Positions 1-8,779 of a stretch of DNA of 64,000 bases are shown here, piece by piece. Within the stretch, counting starts at the first letter, position 1, and the number at the start of each line of letters is the position of its first letter. The position numbers and the translations under genes were made by a program. This stretch comes from Streptomyces sp. NBC_00370 (GTDB lineage Bacteria; Actinomycetota; Actinomycetes; Streptomycetales; Streptomycetaceae): NCBI RefSeq assembly GCF_036084755.1, contig NZ_CP107968.1:6201001-6265000 (forward strand), written 5' to 3'. The notes under the pieces were generated by a model, which saw only the letters and a program-made list of their open reading frames with translations, did not search any database and was not told the origin of the DNA.

Positions 1-1
1 C

Positions 2-1204
2 GAGGGCCGCGAGGCGGGCTGGGCCGCCTCGGGCCGCAACGGCGGCTTCTGCGCCGCCTCGCTCACCCACGGCTTCTCCAACGGGCTGGCCCGCTGGCCC
101 GGCGAACTGCACACCCTCGAGGAGCTGGGCGCCCGCAACCTCGACGCCATCGAGGCCGCGGTCGCCCGCTACTCCATCGACTGCGACTTCGAGCGGGCCG
201 GCGAGATCGACGTCGCCACCGAGCCGTACCAGCTCGACGAACTCGCCGAGCTGCGCGACGAGGCCGAGCGGCTGGGCTTCACCGGTCTCGAACTGCTCGA
301 CCAGGACGCCGTGCGGGCCGAGGTCGACTCCCCGACGTTCGTCGGCGGGCTGCTGGACCGGGACGGCGTCGCCATGCTGCATCCGGCGCGGCTCGTGTGG
401 GGTCTCAAGCGGGCCTGCCTCGACCTCGGGGTACGGATCTACGAGAACACCCGCGGCCTCGAACTGGCGCGCTCGGGGCCCGGCATGGCCGTACGCACCC
501 CGTACGGCCGGGTGCTGGCCAGGCAGGTCGCGCTCGGCACGAACGTCTTCCCCTCGCTGGTCAAGCGCGTCCGCCCGTACACCGTGCCGGTCTACGACTA
601 CGCGCTGATGACGGAGCAGCTCACCCCCGAACAGCTCGCCTCGATCGGCTGGCAGAACCGGCAGGGCCTCGGCGACACCGCCAACCAGTTCCACTACTTC
701 CGGATCACCCCGGACCGGCGGATCCTGTGGGGCGGCTACGACGCCGTCTACCCGTACGGCGGCCGGCTCAGTGCCGAGCACGACCACCGGCCCGAGACGT
801 ACCTCAAGCTCGCCTCGCACTTCTTCCGCTGCTTCCCCCAGCTGGAGGGCGTGCGGTTCAGCCACGCCTGGGGCGGCGCCATCGACACCTGCACGCGCTT
901 CTCCGCCTTCTTCGGCACCGCCTACGACGGCCGGGTCGGCTACGCGGCCGGCTACACCGGGCTGGGCGTCGGCGCGACGCGGTTCGGCGCCGACGTGATG
1001 CTCGACCTGCTGTCGGGGGAACGCACGGAGCGCACGGCGCTGGAGATGGTCCGCAGCAAGCCGCTGCCGTTCCCGCCCGAGCCCGCCGCCTGGGCGGGCA
1101 TCGGGCTGACGAAGTGGTCACTGGCGCGCGCCGACGAGCGCGGTGGCCGGCGCAATCTGTGGCTGCGGACGATGGACAGGTTCGGCCTCGGCTTCGACAG
1201 CTGA
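2..1204 (+). CDS. FAD-dependent oxidoreductase (DAO/PuuB-like), 5' truncated
   Basis: The reading frame is open from the first bases of the window, so the N-terminus with the dinucleotide-binding fold lies upstream. The first visible residues include the signature GWAASGRNGGF, typical of D-amino-acid-oxidase-type flavoenzymes such as gamma-glutamylputrescine oxidase and glycine/sarcosine oxidases. The C-terminus has the matching FAD-contact segment (SHAWGGAID ... GYTGLGVGATRFGAD). By family, it would oxidise a secondary or primary amine to aldehyde, releasing ammonia and peroxide. Linked gabT (PuuE-like) and an aldehyde dehydrogenase support a role in putrescine/GABA catabolism, but the exact substrate cannot be read from the sequence. 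The 401 visible codons suggest a complete protein of about 450-470 residues. Confidence 0.85.
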   Translation, partial: EGREAGWAASGRNGGFCAASLTHGFSNGLARWPGELHTLEELGARNLDAIEAAVARYSIDCDFERAGEIDVATEPYQLDELAELRDEAERLGFTGLELLDQDAVRAEVDSPTFVGGLLDRDGVAMLHPARLVWGLKRACLDLGVRIYENTRGLELARSGPGMAVRTPYGRVLARQVALGTNVFPSLVKRVRPYTVPVYDYALMTEQLTPEQLASIGWQNRQGLGDTANQFHYFRITPDRRILWGGYDAVYPYGGRLSAEHDHRPETYLKLASHFFRCFPQLEGVRFSHAWGGAIDTCTRFSAFFGTAYDGRVGYAAGYTGLGVGATRFGADVMLDLLSGERTERTALEMVRSKPLPFPPEPAAWAGIGLTKWSLARADERGGRRNLWLRTMDRFGLGFDS

Positions 1205-1205
1205 G

Positions 1206-1262
1206 CCTGTCGAGCCCGCTGTCGAGCCCCCTGTCGAACCGCTGTCCCCTGTCGAGCCCCGG
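1206..1262. repeat. short degenerate tandem repeats of CTGTCGAGCCC
   Basis: Immediately after the oxidase stop codon, the 11-12 bp unit CTGTCGAGCCC occurs at about 1207, 1219 and 1249, with degenerate copies at 1231 and 1242. No stable hairpin is formed. It looks like replication slippage in non-coding DNA. Confidence 0.6.
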
Positions 1263-1371
1263 CAGCTGAATCATTTTCAATTGGTGGTCCCAACCCGCGT
1301 CATGCCCCGGCGCCACGGCGCTCTCTCCCTATGGACGGAAAGTCCAACAACAGGGACGGGAGGCCGGCCGG

Positions 1372-1842
1372 ATGACTGGCTCGGGGGCAAGAAGCGCGGT
1401 GGAGTGGCTCGCCGCTGTGGCACCGGATCCCGAAGCGTGCCGGTGGGAATGGGAGCGCAACCCCCTCGGGGTGGCGCTCCTGCCCGCCGGCAAACGCTGG
1501 GACGTACTGATCCTGCCGGGGGAACTCGGCTATCCGACGCTCGATGTGCTGACCAGGCTCGTGGACCGGCCAGGGCCGGTTCTCGCGGACTTCGGCGAGG
1601 CGCGCATGGGCTTCCTCGTACCCCCGGGCACGGCGGCCCGCTGGCTCGGCACGGGCGTACGGGGAGCGGGCGAAGGCACGTGGATCGTCGTGCCGTACCC
1701 GGGGCGCACCGGCGGCGGGGTGCGCTGGCTGATCCCGCCGGACGGCTCGGGGACGCTGACCGATCCGGCGCTGCTGGAACTGGCGATGCACGAGGCGGTG
1801 GCCGGGCTCGCGGGGACGGGGGAGGAGGGGGCGGGGGAGTGA
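1372..1842 (+). CDS. conserved hypothetical protein, 156 aa
   Basis: I do not recognise a characterised family with certainty. The ATG follows a purine-rich GGGAGG stretch at a plausible distance, and third-position G+C is high, so this is a real gene. The protein is soluble, with no signal peptide or membrane segment. It opens with WLAAVAPDPEACRWEWERNP and has a repeated G-x-G-W/V pattern (WLGTGVRGAGEGTWIVVPYPGR). The compact layout resembles the small primase-polymerase N-terminal-like proteins common in Streptomyces, but no catalytic motif is visible. It is preceded by an AT-rich promoter-like patch at about 1270-1290 and followed by the chitinase promoter. Confidence 0.7.
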   Translation: MTGSGARSAVEWLAAVAPDPEACRWEWERNPLGVALLPAGKRWDVLILPGELGYPTLDVLTRLVDRPGPVLADFGEARMGFLVPPGTAARWLGTGVRGAGEGTWIVVPYPGRTGGGVRWLIPPDGSGTLTDPALLELAMHEAVAGLAGTGEEGAGE

Positions 1843-1951
1843 GAACGGCCTGGTGGGACGCCCCGTACCCGCCCCGGCGCGCAGACCCGCGCCGACGCCT
1901 GTGCGAAGCCCCGCGCGGACCCCGGTCCTGCCAGAGGTCTTGACAACACCA

Positions 1952-1967
1952 ATTGGTCTGGACCATG
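1952..1967. promoter_or_regulatory. DasR-type operator (dre) within the chitinase promoter
   Basis: The sequence ATTGGTCTGGACCATG matches the Streptomyces dre consensus ACTGGTCTAGACCACT, with an intact GGTCT-x-GACC palindromic core. It lies between a TTGACA-like -35 (1940-1945) and a weak CATGTT -10 (1964-1969). This is where the GntR regulator DasR, released by N-acetylglucosamine phosphates, controls chitinase genes. Binding is inferred. Confidence 0.75.
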
Positions 1968-2014
1968 TTGTGCGCGCCCCGCCACCCCCATTTCCCCCAT
2001 GCCCGGAGGCAGTT

Positions 2015-3853
2015 GTGGCAGTTGTGGAACGCACGAGACGCCGTACCCCGTTCCGAAGACTGGTGGCCGTCCTCGCGACAGCCGCCCTCGCCGCCGGCGG
2101 ACTCGCCGCGGCGGCGCAGACGGCGCAGGCCGCCGACACCGACATCGCGCGCAACGGCACCTTCGAAGCCGGCATCACCGGCTGGAGCTGTACGGCGGGC
2201 AGCGGCGCGGCCGTCACCACGCCCGTCCACGCGGGCAGCGGCGCGCTCAAGGCGACCCCCGCCGGCAGCGACAACGCCAAGTGCTCCCAGACCGTGACCG
2301 TCAAGCCCGGGTCCGCCTACACCCTGAGCGCGTACGTCCGGGGCAGCTACGTCTACCTCGGGGCGTCCGGGACCGGCACCACGGACGTGTCCACCTGGAC
2401 CCAGTCGGCCCCCGACTGGCAGAAGCTCACCACCAGCTTCACCACCGGCCCCGGCACCACGTCGGTGACCGTCTACACCAACGGCTGGTACGGCACCGGC
2501 GCGTACTACGTGGACGACCTCAGCCTCGTCGGCCCCGGCGGCGCCCCCGTCCAGCCGCCGGCCGTGCCCACCGGCCTCAAGTCGACCGGCGTCAGCGCCT
2601 CCTCGGTCTCCCTCTCCTGGTCGGCCGTCCAGGGCGCCACCGGCTACAGCGTCTACCGGGGCGGCACCAAGGTCCTCGACACGGCCGCCACGTCGGCGAC
2701 CGTCGGCGGGCTCAACCCCTCCACCGCGTACGGCTTCCAGGTGGCGGCGACCAACGCGAGCGGTGCCTCCGCGCTCTCGTCCACCGTCACGGCGACCACG
2801 TCCGCATCGGGCGGCAGCGGCGGGACCGGCGGCGGAGACCTGCCGGAGCACGCGCTCGTCGGCTATCTGCACTCCAGCTTCGCCAACGGCTCGGGCTACA
2901 TCCGGATGGCGGACGTACCCGACTCGTGGGACGTGATCGACCTCGCCTTCGGCGAACCCACCTCGGTGACGTCCGGCGACATCCGCTTCAGCCTCTGCCC
3001 GGCGAGCGAATGCCCGAACGTCGAGTCGGCGGCGGACTTCAAGGCAGCCATCAAGGCCAAGCAGGCGGCGGGCAAGAAGGTCCTGATCTCCATCGGCGGC
3101 GCCAACGGCCAGGTCCAGCTGACCACGACGGCCGCGCGCGACACGTTCGTCTCGTCCGTCTCCAAGATCATTGACGAGTACGGTCTGGACGGCCTCGACA
3201 TCGACTTCGAGGGCCACTCCCTCTCGCTCAACACCGGCGACACCGACTTCCGCAGTCCCACGACGCCGGTCGTCGTCAATCTGATCTCGGCGCTCAAGAC
3301 GCTCAAGGCCAAGTACGGCGAGAAGTTCGTCCTGACGATGGCCCCGGAGACGTTCTTCGTCCAGCTCGGCTACCAGTTCTACGGCTCGGGCCCCTTCGGC
3401 GGCCAGGACCCGCGCGCCGGCGCCTATCTCCCGGTGATCTACGCACTGCGGGACAGCCTGACGCTGCTGCACGTCCAGGACTACAACTCGGGCCCGATCA
3501 TGGGCCTCGACAACCAGTACCACACCATGGGCGCGGCGGACTTCCACATCGCGATGACCGACATGATGCTCACCGGCTTCCCGGTGGCGGGTGACACCAG
3601 CAAGATGTTCCCGGCCCTGCGCCCCGACCAGATCGCGGTCGGCCTGCCCGCCTCGGTCAACGCGGGCGGCGGCTTCACGGCGCCGGGTGAGGTGAACAAG
3701 GCACTCAACTGCCTGACGAAGAAGACCGACTGCGGCACGTACCAGACGCACGGCACCTGGCCGGGGCTGCGCGGCCTGATGACCTGGTCGGTCAACTGGG
3801 ACAACTTCAACCAGCGGGAGTTCTCGAAGAACTTCGACGCGTACTTCGGCTGA
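2015..3853 (+). CDS. secreted GH18 chitinase with CBM and FnIII domains
   Basis: This enzyme hydrolyses beta-1,4 linkages of chitin outside the cell. I chose GTG 2015, giving 612 aa, because GGAGG at 2005-2009 lies five bases upstream and the protein then begins with a classical signal peptide: RRRTPFRR, a hydrophobic Ala/Leu core, and cleavage after AQA near residue 38. Next come a carbohydrate-binding module (DTDIARNGTFEAG..., about 40-180), a fibronectin type III domain (about 185-270), a Gly/Ser linker and a GH18 barrel. The barrel has the DxxDxDxE motif (DGLDIDFE, Asp392 to the acid/base Glu399). A dre operator sits in the promoter. The 3' end overlaps the convergent PAP2 gene by 47 bp. 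Confidence 0.95.
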   Translation: MAVVERTRRRTPFRRLVAVLATAALAAGGLAAAAQTAQAADTDIARNGTFEAGITGWSCTAGSGAAVTTPVHAGSGALKATPAGSDNAKCSQTVTVKPGSAYTLSAYVRGSYVYLGASGTGTTDVSTWTQSAPDWQKLTTSFTTGPGTTSVTVYTNGWYGTGAYYVDDLSLVGPGGAPVQPPAVPTGLKSTGVSASSVSLSWSAVQGATGYSVYRGGTKVLDTAATSATVGGLNPSTAYGFQVAATNASGASALSSTVTATTSASGGSGGTGGGDLPEHALVGYLHSSFANGSGYIRMADVPDSWDVIDLAFGEPTSVTSGDIRFSLCPASECPNVESAADFKAAIKAKQAAGKKVLISIGGANGQVQLTTTAARDTFVSSVSKIIDEYGLDGLDIDFEGHSLSLNTGDTDFRSPTTPVVVNLISALKTLKAKYGEKFVLTMAPETFFVQLGYQFYGSGPFGGQDPRAGAYLPVIYALRDSLTLLHVQDYNSGPIMGLDNQYHTMGAADFHIAMTDMMLTGFPVAGDTSKMFPALRPDQIAVGLPASVNAGGGFTAPGEVNKALNCLTKKTDCGTYQTHGTWPGLRGLMTWSVNWDNFNQREFSKNFDAYFG

Positions 3854-4655
3854 TCATCCGCACCACCCGCGCCAGCAGCAGGAGCAACACCCCGCACAGG
3901 GCGACACTGCCGAGGACGTCCAGCGGCCAGTGGTAGCCACGCAGCAGAAGTCCGGCGCCCGTCGCCACCGTGAGCAGCACGGCGACGGGCGCCGTTCTGC
4001 GGGCGCCGGCGAAGGGGGCGAGGACGACGGCGGCCGTCCCGTACGCGACCATCGCCGTCGCCGTATGGCCCGACGGGTAGTAGCCGGTCGCCTCGGTGAG
4101 CGGCCCCGGCCGGTCGATCCAGAGCTTGAGCGGCACGACCAGCGCGGGAACGAGCACCATCGTCACCGCGCCGGCCAGCGCCTGCCACCGGTGGCCCCGG
4201 ACGAGCGCGTAGAGCAGCGCGAGGGCGAGGACGGGCAGGGCGACGGGCATGGAACCCAGATCGGCGAGGACCTCGGTGAACTGCCGTGGTCCGTGGCCCA
4301 CGAGATGGAGCTCAAGCCGCTCGTCGGCCCTGCGGACGGGACCGCCGACGGCGGCGGCCCAGGTGATGAGCGCGAAGAGCACGGCGCAGCAGAGGAGGGC
4401 CGGCGGAAACAGGGGCCCGAGAAGCCGGGGCACGAGAGACGGCCGCCCTGGAGCAGGGGGGGTAGCTCCAAGACGGCCGGAAGGTTCGGCGTGCCGCTCG
4501 CCCCGGGGGGTTTGGGGCGGTCGGCCGTCCGATCCATGAGGATGCCTGGAGCCCGAAGCTCCAGTGGTGTGCGCGAAGGCACGACCAAAGCGGCGCTGGG
4601 GACGCTCCGCCCTGGGGTTGCCCGCAGTCCCCTGCGAGCGGGGTGTTTCTCTCAT
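3807..4655 (-). CDS. PAP2-family membrane phosphatase
   Basis: A type-2 phosphatidic acid phosphatase superfamily member. The acid-phosphatase signatures are all present in order: KLWIDRPGP, PSGH in YYPSGHTATA, and RGYHWPLDV, with five to six membrane spans. Such enzymes dephosphorylate lipid phosphates or undecaprenyl pyrophosphate at the outer membrane face; the substrate is unknown here. The first roughly 75 residues are low-complexity and polar without a clear ribosome binding site, so translation may start downstream, for example at GTG near 4433. The tail overlaps the chitinase 3' end in convergent orientation. Confidence 0.8.
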   Translation of the reverse strand: MRETPRSQGTAGNPRAERPQRRFGRAFAHTTGASGSRHPHGSDGRPPQTPRGERHAEPSGRLGATPPAPGRPSLVPRLLGPLFPPALLCCAVLFALITWAAAVGGPVRRADERLELHLVGHGPRQFTEVLADLGSMPVALPVLALALLYALVRGHRWQALAGAVTMVLVPALVVPLKLWIDRPGPLTEATGYYPSGHTATAMVAYGTAAVVLAPFAGARRTAPVAVLLTVATGAGLLLRGYHWPLDVLGSVALCGVLLLLLARVVRMISRSTRRSSSRTPAG

Positions 4656-4812
4656 CTACGGAAACCGTACGGCAGGGGTGCGGGGACCGACAGCGTCACA
4701 CGCATCCCGCCATCGGCCCCGCACACGTTCTTCACAGGACTCCACCACCGGCCCGGCGCCCGCCTGGCGCCGAGCCCGCCCGGAACCCGCTCAGGGCTGG
4801 CTCACAGCTCGC

Positions 4813-6147
4813 TCAGAGCCCGGCGAACGCCTGCTCGATGATGTCCAGGCCCTCGTTCAGCAGGTCCTCGCCGATCACCAGCGGCGGCAGGAAACGCAGC
4901 ACGTTGCCGTACGTGCCACAGGTCAGCACCAGCAGCCCGGCCTGCTGACAGGCCTTCGCGAGCGCCGCCGTGGCCTCGGCCGCCGGCTCCTTCGACTCCC
5001 GGTCCTTCACCAGCTCGATCGCGATCATCGCGCCGCGGCCGCGTACGTCGCCGACGATGTCGTACTTCTCGCGCAGCGTCGCGAGCCGGGCCTTCATGAT
5101 CTCCTCGATCCGGCGGGCCTTCGCCGGCAGGTCCAGCTCGCGCATCGTCTCGATGGATCCCAGCGCGGCGGCGCAGGCCACCGGGTTGCCGCCGTACGTA
5201 CCGCCGAGGCCGCCCGAGTGCGCCGCGTCCATGATCTCGGCGCGCCCGGTGACGGCGGCGAGCGGCAGGCCGCCCGCGATGCCCTTCGCCGTGGTGATCA
5301 GGTCGGGGACGATGCCCTCGTCCTCGCAGGCGAACCACTGGCCGGTGCGGCAGAAGCCCGACTGGATCTCGTCGGCGACGAAGACGATCCCGTTGTCCTT
5401 CGCGAACTTCGCCAGCGCCGGCAGGAAGCCCTTCGCCGGCTCGATGAAGCCGCCCTCGCCGAGCACCGGCTCGATGATGATCGCGGCGACGTTCTCGGCG
5501 CCGATCTGCTTGCTGATCTGGTCGATGGCCTGCGCGGACGCCTCGGGGCCGCAGTTCTCGGGCCCGGTCGGCCAGCGGTAGCCGTACGCCACCGGCACCC
5601 GGTAGATCTCGGGCGCGAACGGACCGAAGCCGTTCTTGTACGGCATGTTCTTCGCGGTCAGCGCCATCGTCAGGTTGGTACGGCCGTGGTAGCCGTGGTC
5701 GAAGACGACGACCGCCTGGCGCTTGGTGTACGAGCGGGCGATCTTCACCGCGTTCTCGACGGCCTCGGCGCCCGAGTTGAACAGGGCGGACTTCTTGGCG
5801 TGGTCGCCGGGGGTCAGCTCGGCGAGCTGCTCGCAGACGGCGACGTACCCCTCGTACGGGGTGATCATGAAACAGGTGTGGGTGAAGTCGGCGAGCTGGG
5901 CGGTGGCCCGGCGCACGACGGCCTCGGCGCTGGCCCCCACCGTCGTCACGGCGATGCCGGAGCCGAAGTCGATGAACCGGTTGCCGTCCACGTCCTCCAG
6001 CACCCCGCCACCGGCGCGGGCGGCGAAGACGGGCATCGTGGACCCCACCCCGCCGGCCACCGTGGCCGTACGGCGCGCCTGCAACTCCAGCGACTTGGGA
6101 CCGGGGACGGCGGTGACGAGACGGCGCTCCTGCGGGATTGCGGTCAT
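4813..6147 (-). CDS. gabT: 4-aminobutyrate aminotransferase (class III PLP)
   Basis: Transfers the amino group of GABA (or putrescine, as in PuuE) to 2-oxoglutarate, giving succinic semialdehyde. The 444-aa length is normal for the family. Visible motifs are the substrate-side SGSEAVENAVK-like segment (FNSGAEAVENAVKIAR), DEIQSGFCRTG, and the PLP lysine in TTAKGIAGG (Lys288). The ATG follows CAGGAG at normal spacing. The gene is divergent from the T4CP-like ATPase. The PucR regulator and aldehyde dehydrogenase nearby, plus the FAD amine oxidase at the window start, suggest a scattered putrescine/GABA utilisation set. Confidence 0.93.
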   Translation of the reverse strand: MTAIPQERRLVTAVPGPKSLELQARRTATVAGGVGSTMPVFAARAGGGVLEDVDGNRFIDFGSGIAVTTVGASAEAVVRRATAQLADFTHTCFMITPYEGYVAVCEQLAELTPGDHAKKSALFNSGAEAVENAVKIARSYTKRQAVVVFDHGYHGRTNLTMALTAKNMPYKNGFGPFAPEIYRVPVAYGYRWPTGPENCGPEASAQAIDQISKQIGAENVAAIIIEPVLGEGGFIEPAKGFLPALAKFAKDNGIVFVADEIQSGFCRTGQWFACEDEGIVPDLITTAKGIAGGLPLAAVTGRAEIMDAAHSGGLGGTYGGNPVACAAALGSIETMRELDLPAKARRIEEIMKARLATLREKYDIVGDVRGRGAMIAIELVKDRESKEPAAEATAALAKACQQAGLLVLTCGTYGNVLRFLPPLVIGEDLLNEGLDIIEQAFAGL

Positions 6148-6469
6148 GAGGGGCTCCTGAGGGGTGCTTCGGTTGCCTGTCTGGGGGCTCGGGTTGCCTT
6201 TCTTCGCAGGCTAGATGCGGGGGAGCGGAGCGGTCATGCTCCGATCGGTAGTGGTGCGCGCGTGTCGTTGTCCGCCGCGTACAGTCGGTCGGCGGCGCGT
6301 TCGCGGCCGGTCGGCGGCCGGTCGGTGCTCGGGCACCGGCGCGTCGGCGGCCGGTCGGCGCGGGAGTTCGGTAACACCCCCGTACGCGTGGGACGGTGAA
6401 CTACCCGTGCGAGGGCACTAGATTGACGGTGGCACAGAGCGGACCTGGCTGGTCAGGGGGCAGGGGTTC
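6148..6469. other. divergent intergenic region with CGGCCGGTCGG repeats
   Basis: This 322-bp divergent spacer contains at least three copies of CGGCCGGTCGG (around 6304, 6314 and 6350) and a small hairpin GGTGCTCGGGCACC at 6324-6337. A TAGATT -10-like hexamer at 6419-6424 lies about 46 bp before the downstream ATG, but no convincing -35 pairs with it. No additional gene is supported. Confidence 0.5.
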
Positions 6470-8656
6470 ATGAACACCGACGGCACGCACGACCCGCGGG
6501 GCGGCGCGCGCGACTCACGCGACACTCGCGCCACTCCCGTGCCCCGGCCGGCGGGCCCGCCGGGACCGTCGTACGCGGGGCCTCCGGCGGGACCACCTGC
6601 GGGGCCACCGCCCATGCCACGCTCGGCCCCGTTCGGCACGCCCCCGGCCCCGGAGCACGCCCCGGCCACGGGCCCGACGCTCCGCGACTGGCTGCACATG
6701 CCACGCCTCTCGGACGCCCCGGGCACATGGACGTACGGCCACCGGCCGAGGCCGGCGGTGGAACCGGAGCGGACGCCGCTGCGGCAGCTGGTGAGCGGCG
6801 CGCTGATCTCGCTGCTCGTGGGTGTGCTGCTCTGGTCACTGCTCTGGAACCGCTACCTGGGCAGCTTCTGGCTCTGGCCGCTGGTCGTCTTCACCCCCGA
6901 CTCGTGGTGGGACGGCAGCAGCACATCCGTCGCACCCGCCGCCGCCTGGATCTACTACGCGCTCGTCATCGGCATCCTCGCCGTCGTCTTCGGACGCCTC
7001 GGCCGCTGGCCGGAACTCGCCAAGCGCGTCCTCGGACACCGCGCCGACACCCCGCCGCCCGTCGTCGCCGCGCCGCCGCCCGGGCCCGAGGACGACCTCG
7101 CCGAGTGGCCCGAGCTGCGGGCAGCTGGCCTGGGCGACAGCGCGGCGCGGCTCGCCGCCGAGGTGCGCGAGGGCCGGATGAACGACGTCGACTACGTCCG
7201 TATCCGGCGCGCCTGGCACTCCGTGCGGGTCGACCCGACCCGGCTGCCCGCGTTCACCGACGCCGTACGGACCGGCGGCGCCGCCGCCTGCGTCCATCCG
7301 TCCGGCAAGCGCGACCTGCCCGTCAGGGCGGCGCGGCACGATCTGTTCGTCCGGCAGGTCAGGCTCGGCACCGTCCAGGACGGCGAGCGCAACCCTTACG
7401 GCAGGCGGGGCACCGGCATCGCGCTGGAACCCCAGCTCCTCGGGACCTCGCTGCTCGCCGTCGGTCCGCCGGGAGCGGGCAAGACACAGGCCCTGGTCAG
7501 GCCCGTCGTCGAATCGCTGGCCCTCCAGGCGCTCGCCGGGCAGGCCGCCGTCGTCGCCGTGTGCGCCACCGGCACCCCGCTCGGGCCCGACGACGCGTAC
7601 GACGTGGTGGTCAAGCTCGGCGACCCGCAGTCCGTGTACGACCTCGACCTGTACGGCGGCACCAACGACCCCGACGAGGCGGCGTCCGTCCTCGCCGAAG
7701 GGCTCGTCGGCGACCTCACCGACACCGACAGCAGGCGGGCCACCACCGTGCTCGCGCAGCTGCTCGGCCCGTTCCGCGCCGCGTACGGCCGGCTGCCCGC
7801 CGTCCCCGAACTGCGCGAACTGCTCGACGGGGTGCCGACGGCGATCGCCACGCTCCGCGAAGCCCTCGAAGCCGACGGGCACCACGCCATGCGCCGGGAG
7901 CTCGAAGGACGCGAGCGGCAGGCAGGCGCGCCCGGGGACCCCGGCCGTGCGCTCGCCGACCGGATCGCGCTGCTCGACCGGCCCGCCTTCGCCGGATTCT
8001 TCGACACCAGCGGCCGGACCAGGCCGTTCTCGCTGCGCGCCCTGGAACACCCGCTGCGGGTCCGTATCGACCTGCCGGAGCGCGGGCACGCCGAGGCGTC
8101 GCGGCTGCTGGCCCGGCTGGTGCTCGCCCAGTTCACCGCGAACGCGGCGGTCAGGGCCGACCACTCGCTGTTCGCCTGTCTCGTCCTCGACGACGCGACC
8201 CGCACCCTCACCCCCGAGACGCTACGCGGCGTGCAGCGGCTGCGGTCCGTCAACGCCGGGGCCGTACTCACCCTGCGCACGCTCGACGACGTACCGGAGA
8301 CGCTGCACACGGCGCTGCTCGGCGCCGTCGGCTGCCGGATGGCCTTCGCCGGCATCACGACGTGGGACGGCAAGCGGTTCGCCGAGGCATGGGGCACGGA
8401 GTGGGTGGAGACCCGCGACGTCACGCAGCGCACGGTCTTCGCCGACCAGCCGCTGACCCGCGCCATCCACTCCTTCCGGAAGCTGGTCAGCGGCAAGGCG
8501 GTGACCACGGAGGGCGTGACCGTCCGGCAGGTCGAGCGCGAGCGGTGGTCGGCCTCCGACCTGGCGCACGCGGTGCCGGCGGGGCACGCGGTGCTGTCGC
8601 TGCGGACGGTCGATGGCGAGCACGCGCCACCGCTGCTGGTGGATTTGCGGCACTGA
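6470..8656 (+). CDS. membrane-anchored T4CP/TraG-like ATPase
   Basis: A 728-aa protein with a proline-rich cytoplasmic N-terminus (1-90), two membrane spans (about 105-125 and 160-178) and a large C-terminal P-loop domain. Walker A is GPPGAGKT near residue 333, and a Walker B-like LVLDD is near 570. The arrangement is that of type IV coupling proteins and conjugative TraG/TraD ATPases, which pump DNA or protein across membranes. No relaxase, T4SS or mobile-element gene is nearby, so this is a chromosomal orphan of unknown substrate. A purine-rich GGGGCAGGGG precedes the ATG. Confidence 0.7.
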   Translation: MNTDGTHDPRGGARDSRDTRATPVPRPAGPPGPSYAGPPAGPPAGPPPMPRSAPFGTPPAPEHAPATGPTLRDWLHMPRLSDAPGTWTYGHRPRPAVEPERTPLRQLVSGALISLLVGVLLWSLLWNRYLGSFWLWPLVVFTPDSWWDGSSTSVAPAAAWIYYALVIGILAVVFGRLGRWPELAKRVLGHRADTPPPVVAAPPPGPEDDLAEWPELRAAGLGDSAARLAAEVREGRMNDVDYVRIRRAWHSVRVDPTRLPAFTDAVRTGGAAACVHPSGKRDLPVRAARHDLFVRQVRLGTVQDGERNPYGRRGTGIALEPQLLGTSLLAVGPPGAGKTQALVRPVVESLALQALAGQAAVVAVCATGTPLGPDDAYDVVVKLGDPQSVYDLDLYGGTNDPDEAASVLAEGLVGDLTDTDSRRATTVLAQLLGPFRAAYGRLPAVPELRELLDGVPTAIATLREALEADGHHAMRRELEGRERQAGAPGDPGRALADRIALLDRPAFAGFFDTSGRTRPFSLRALEHPLRVRIDLPERGHAEASRLLARLVLAQFTANAAVRADHSLFACLVLDDATRTLTPETLRGVQRLRSVNAGAVLTLRTLDDVPETLHTALLGAVGCRMAFAGITTWDGKRFAEAWGTEWVETRDVTQRTVFADQPLTRAIHSFRKLVSGKAVTTEGVTVRQVERERWSASDLAHAVPAGHAVLSLRTVDGEHAPPLLVDLRH

Positions 8657-8779
8657 GACCGGGACGGGCTTCGGACAACCTGGCAGAATCGGCAGTGGCC
8701 GTTCATACGGGACGGCCAGATTGGTCTGACGACTTCTCCGTCTCCACCCGCCCGCTGCTGAAAGCCCTACGGTTCCGCC

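Noticed and set aside
1277..3751. 824-aa open frame antisense to the chitinase
   Set aside because: Antisense composition typical of high-G+C shadows, while the chitinase strand has signal peptide and GH18 motifs.
8719..8736. Possible dre half-site (ATTGGTCTG) upstream of the PucR gene
   Set aside because: Only one half of the palindrome matches; the right half is ACGACT.
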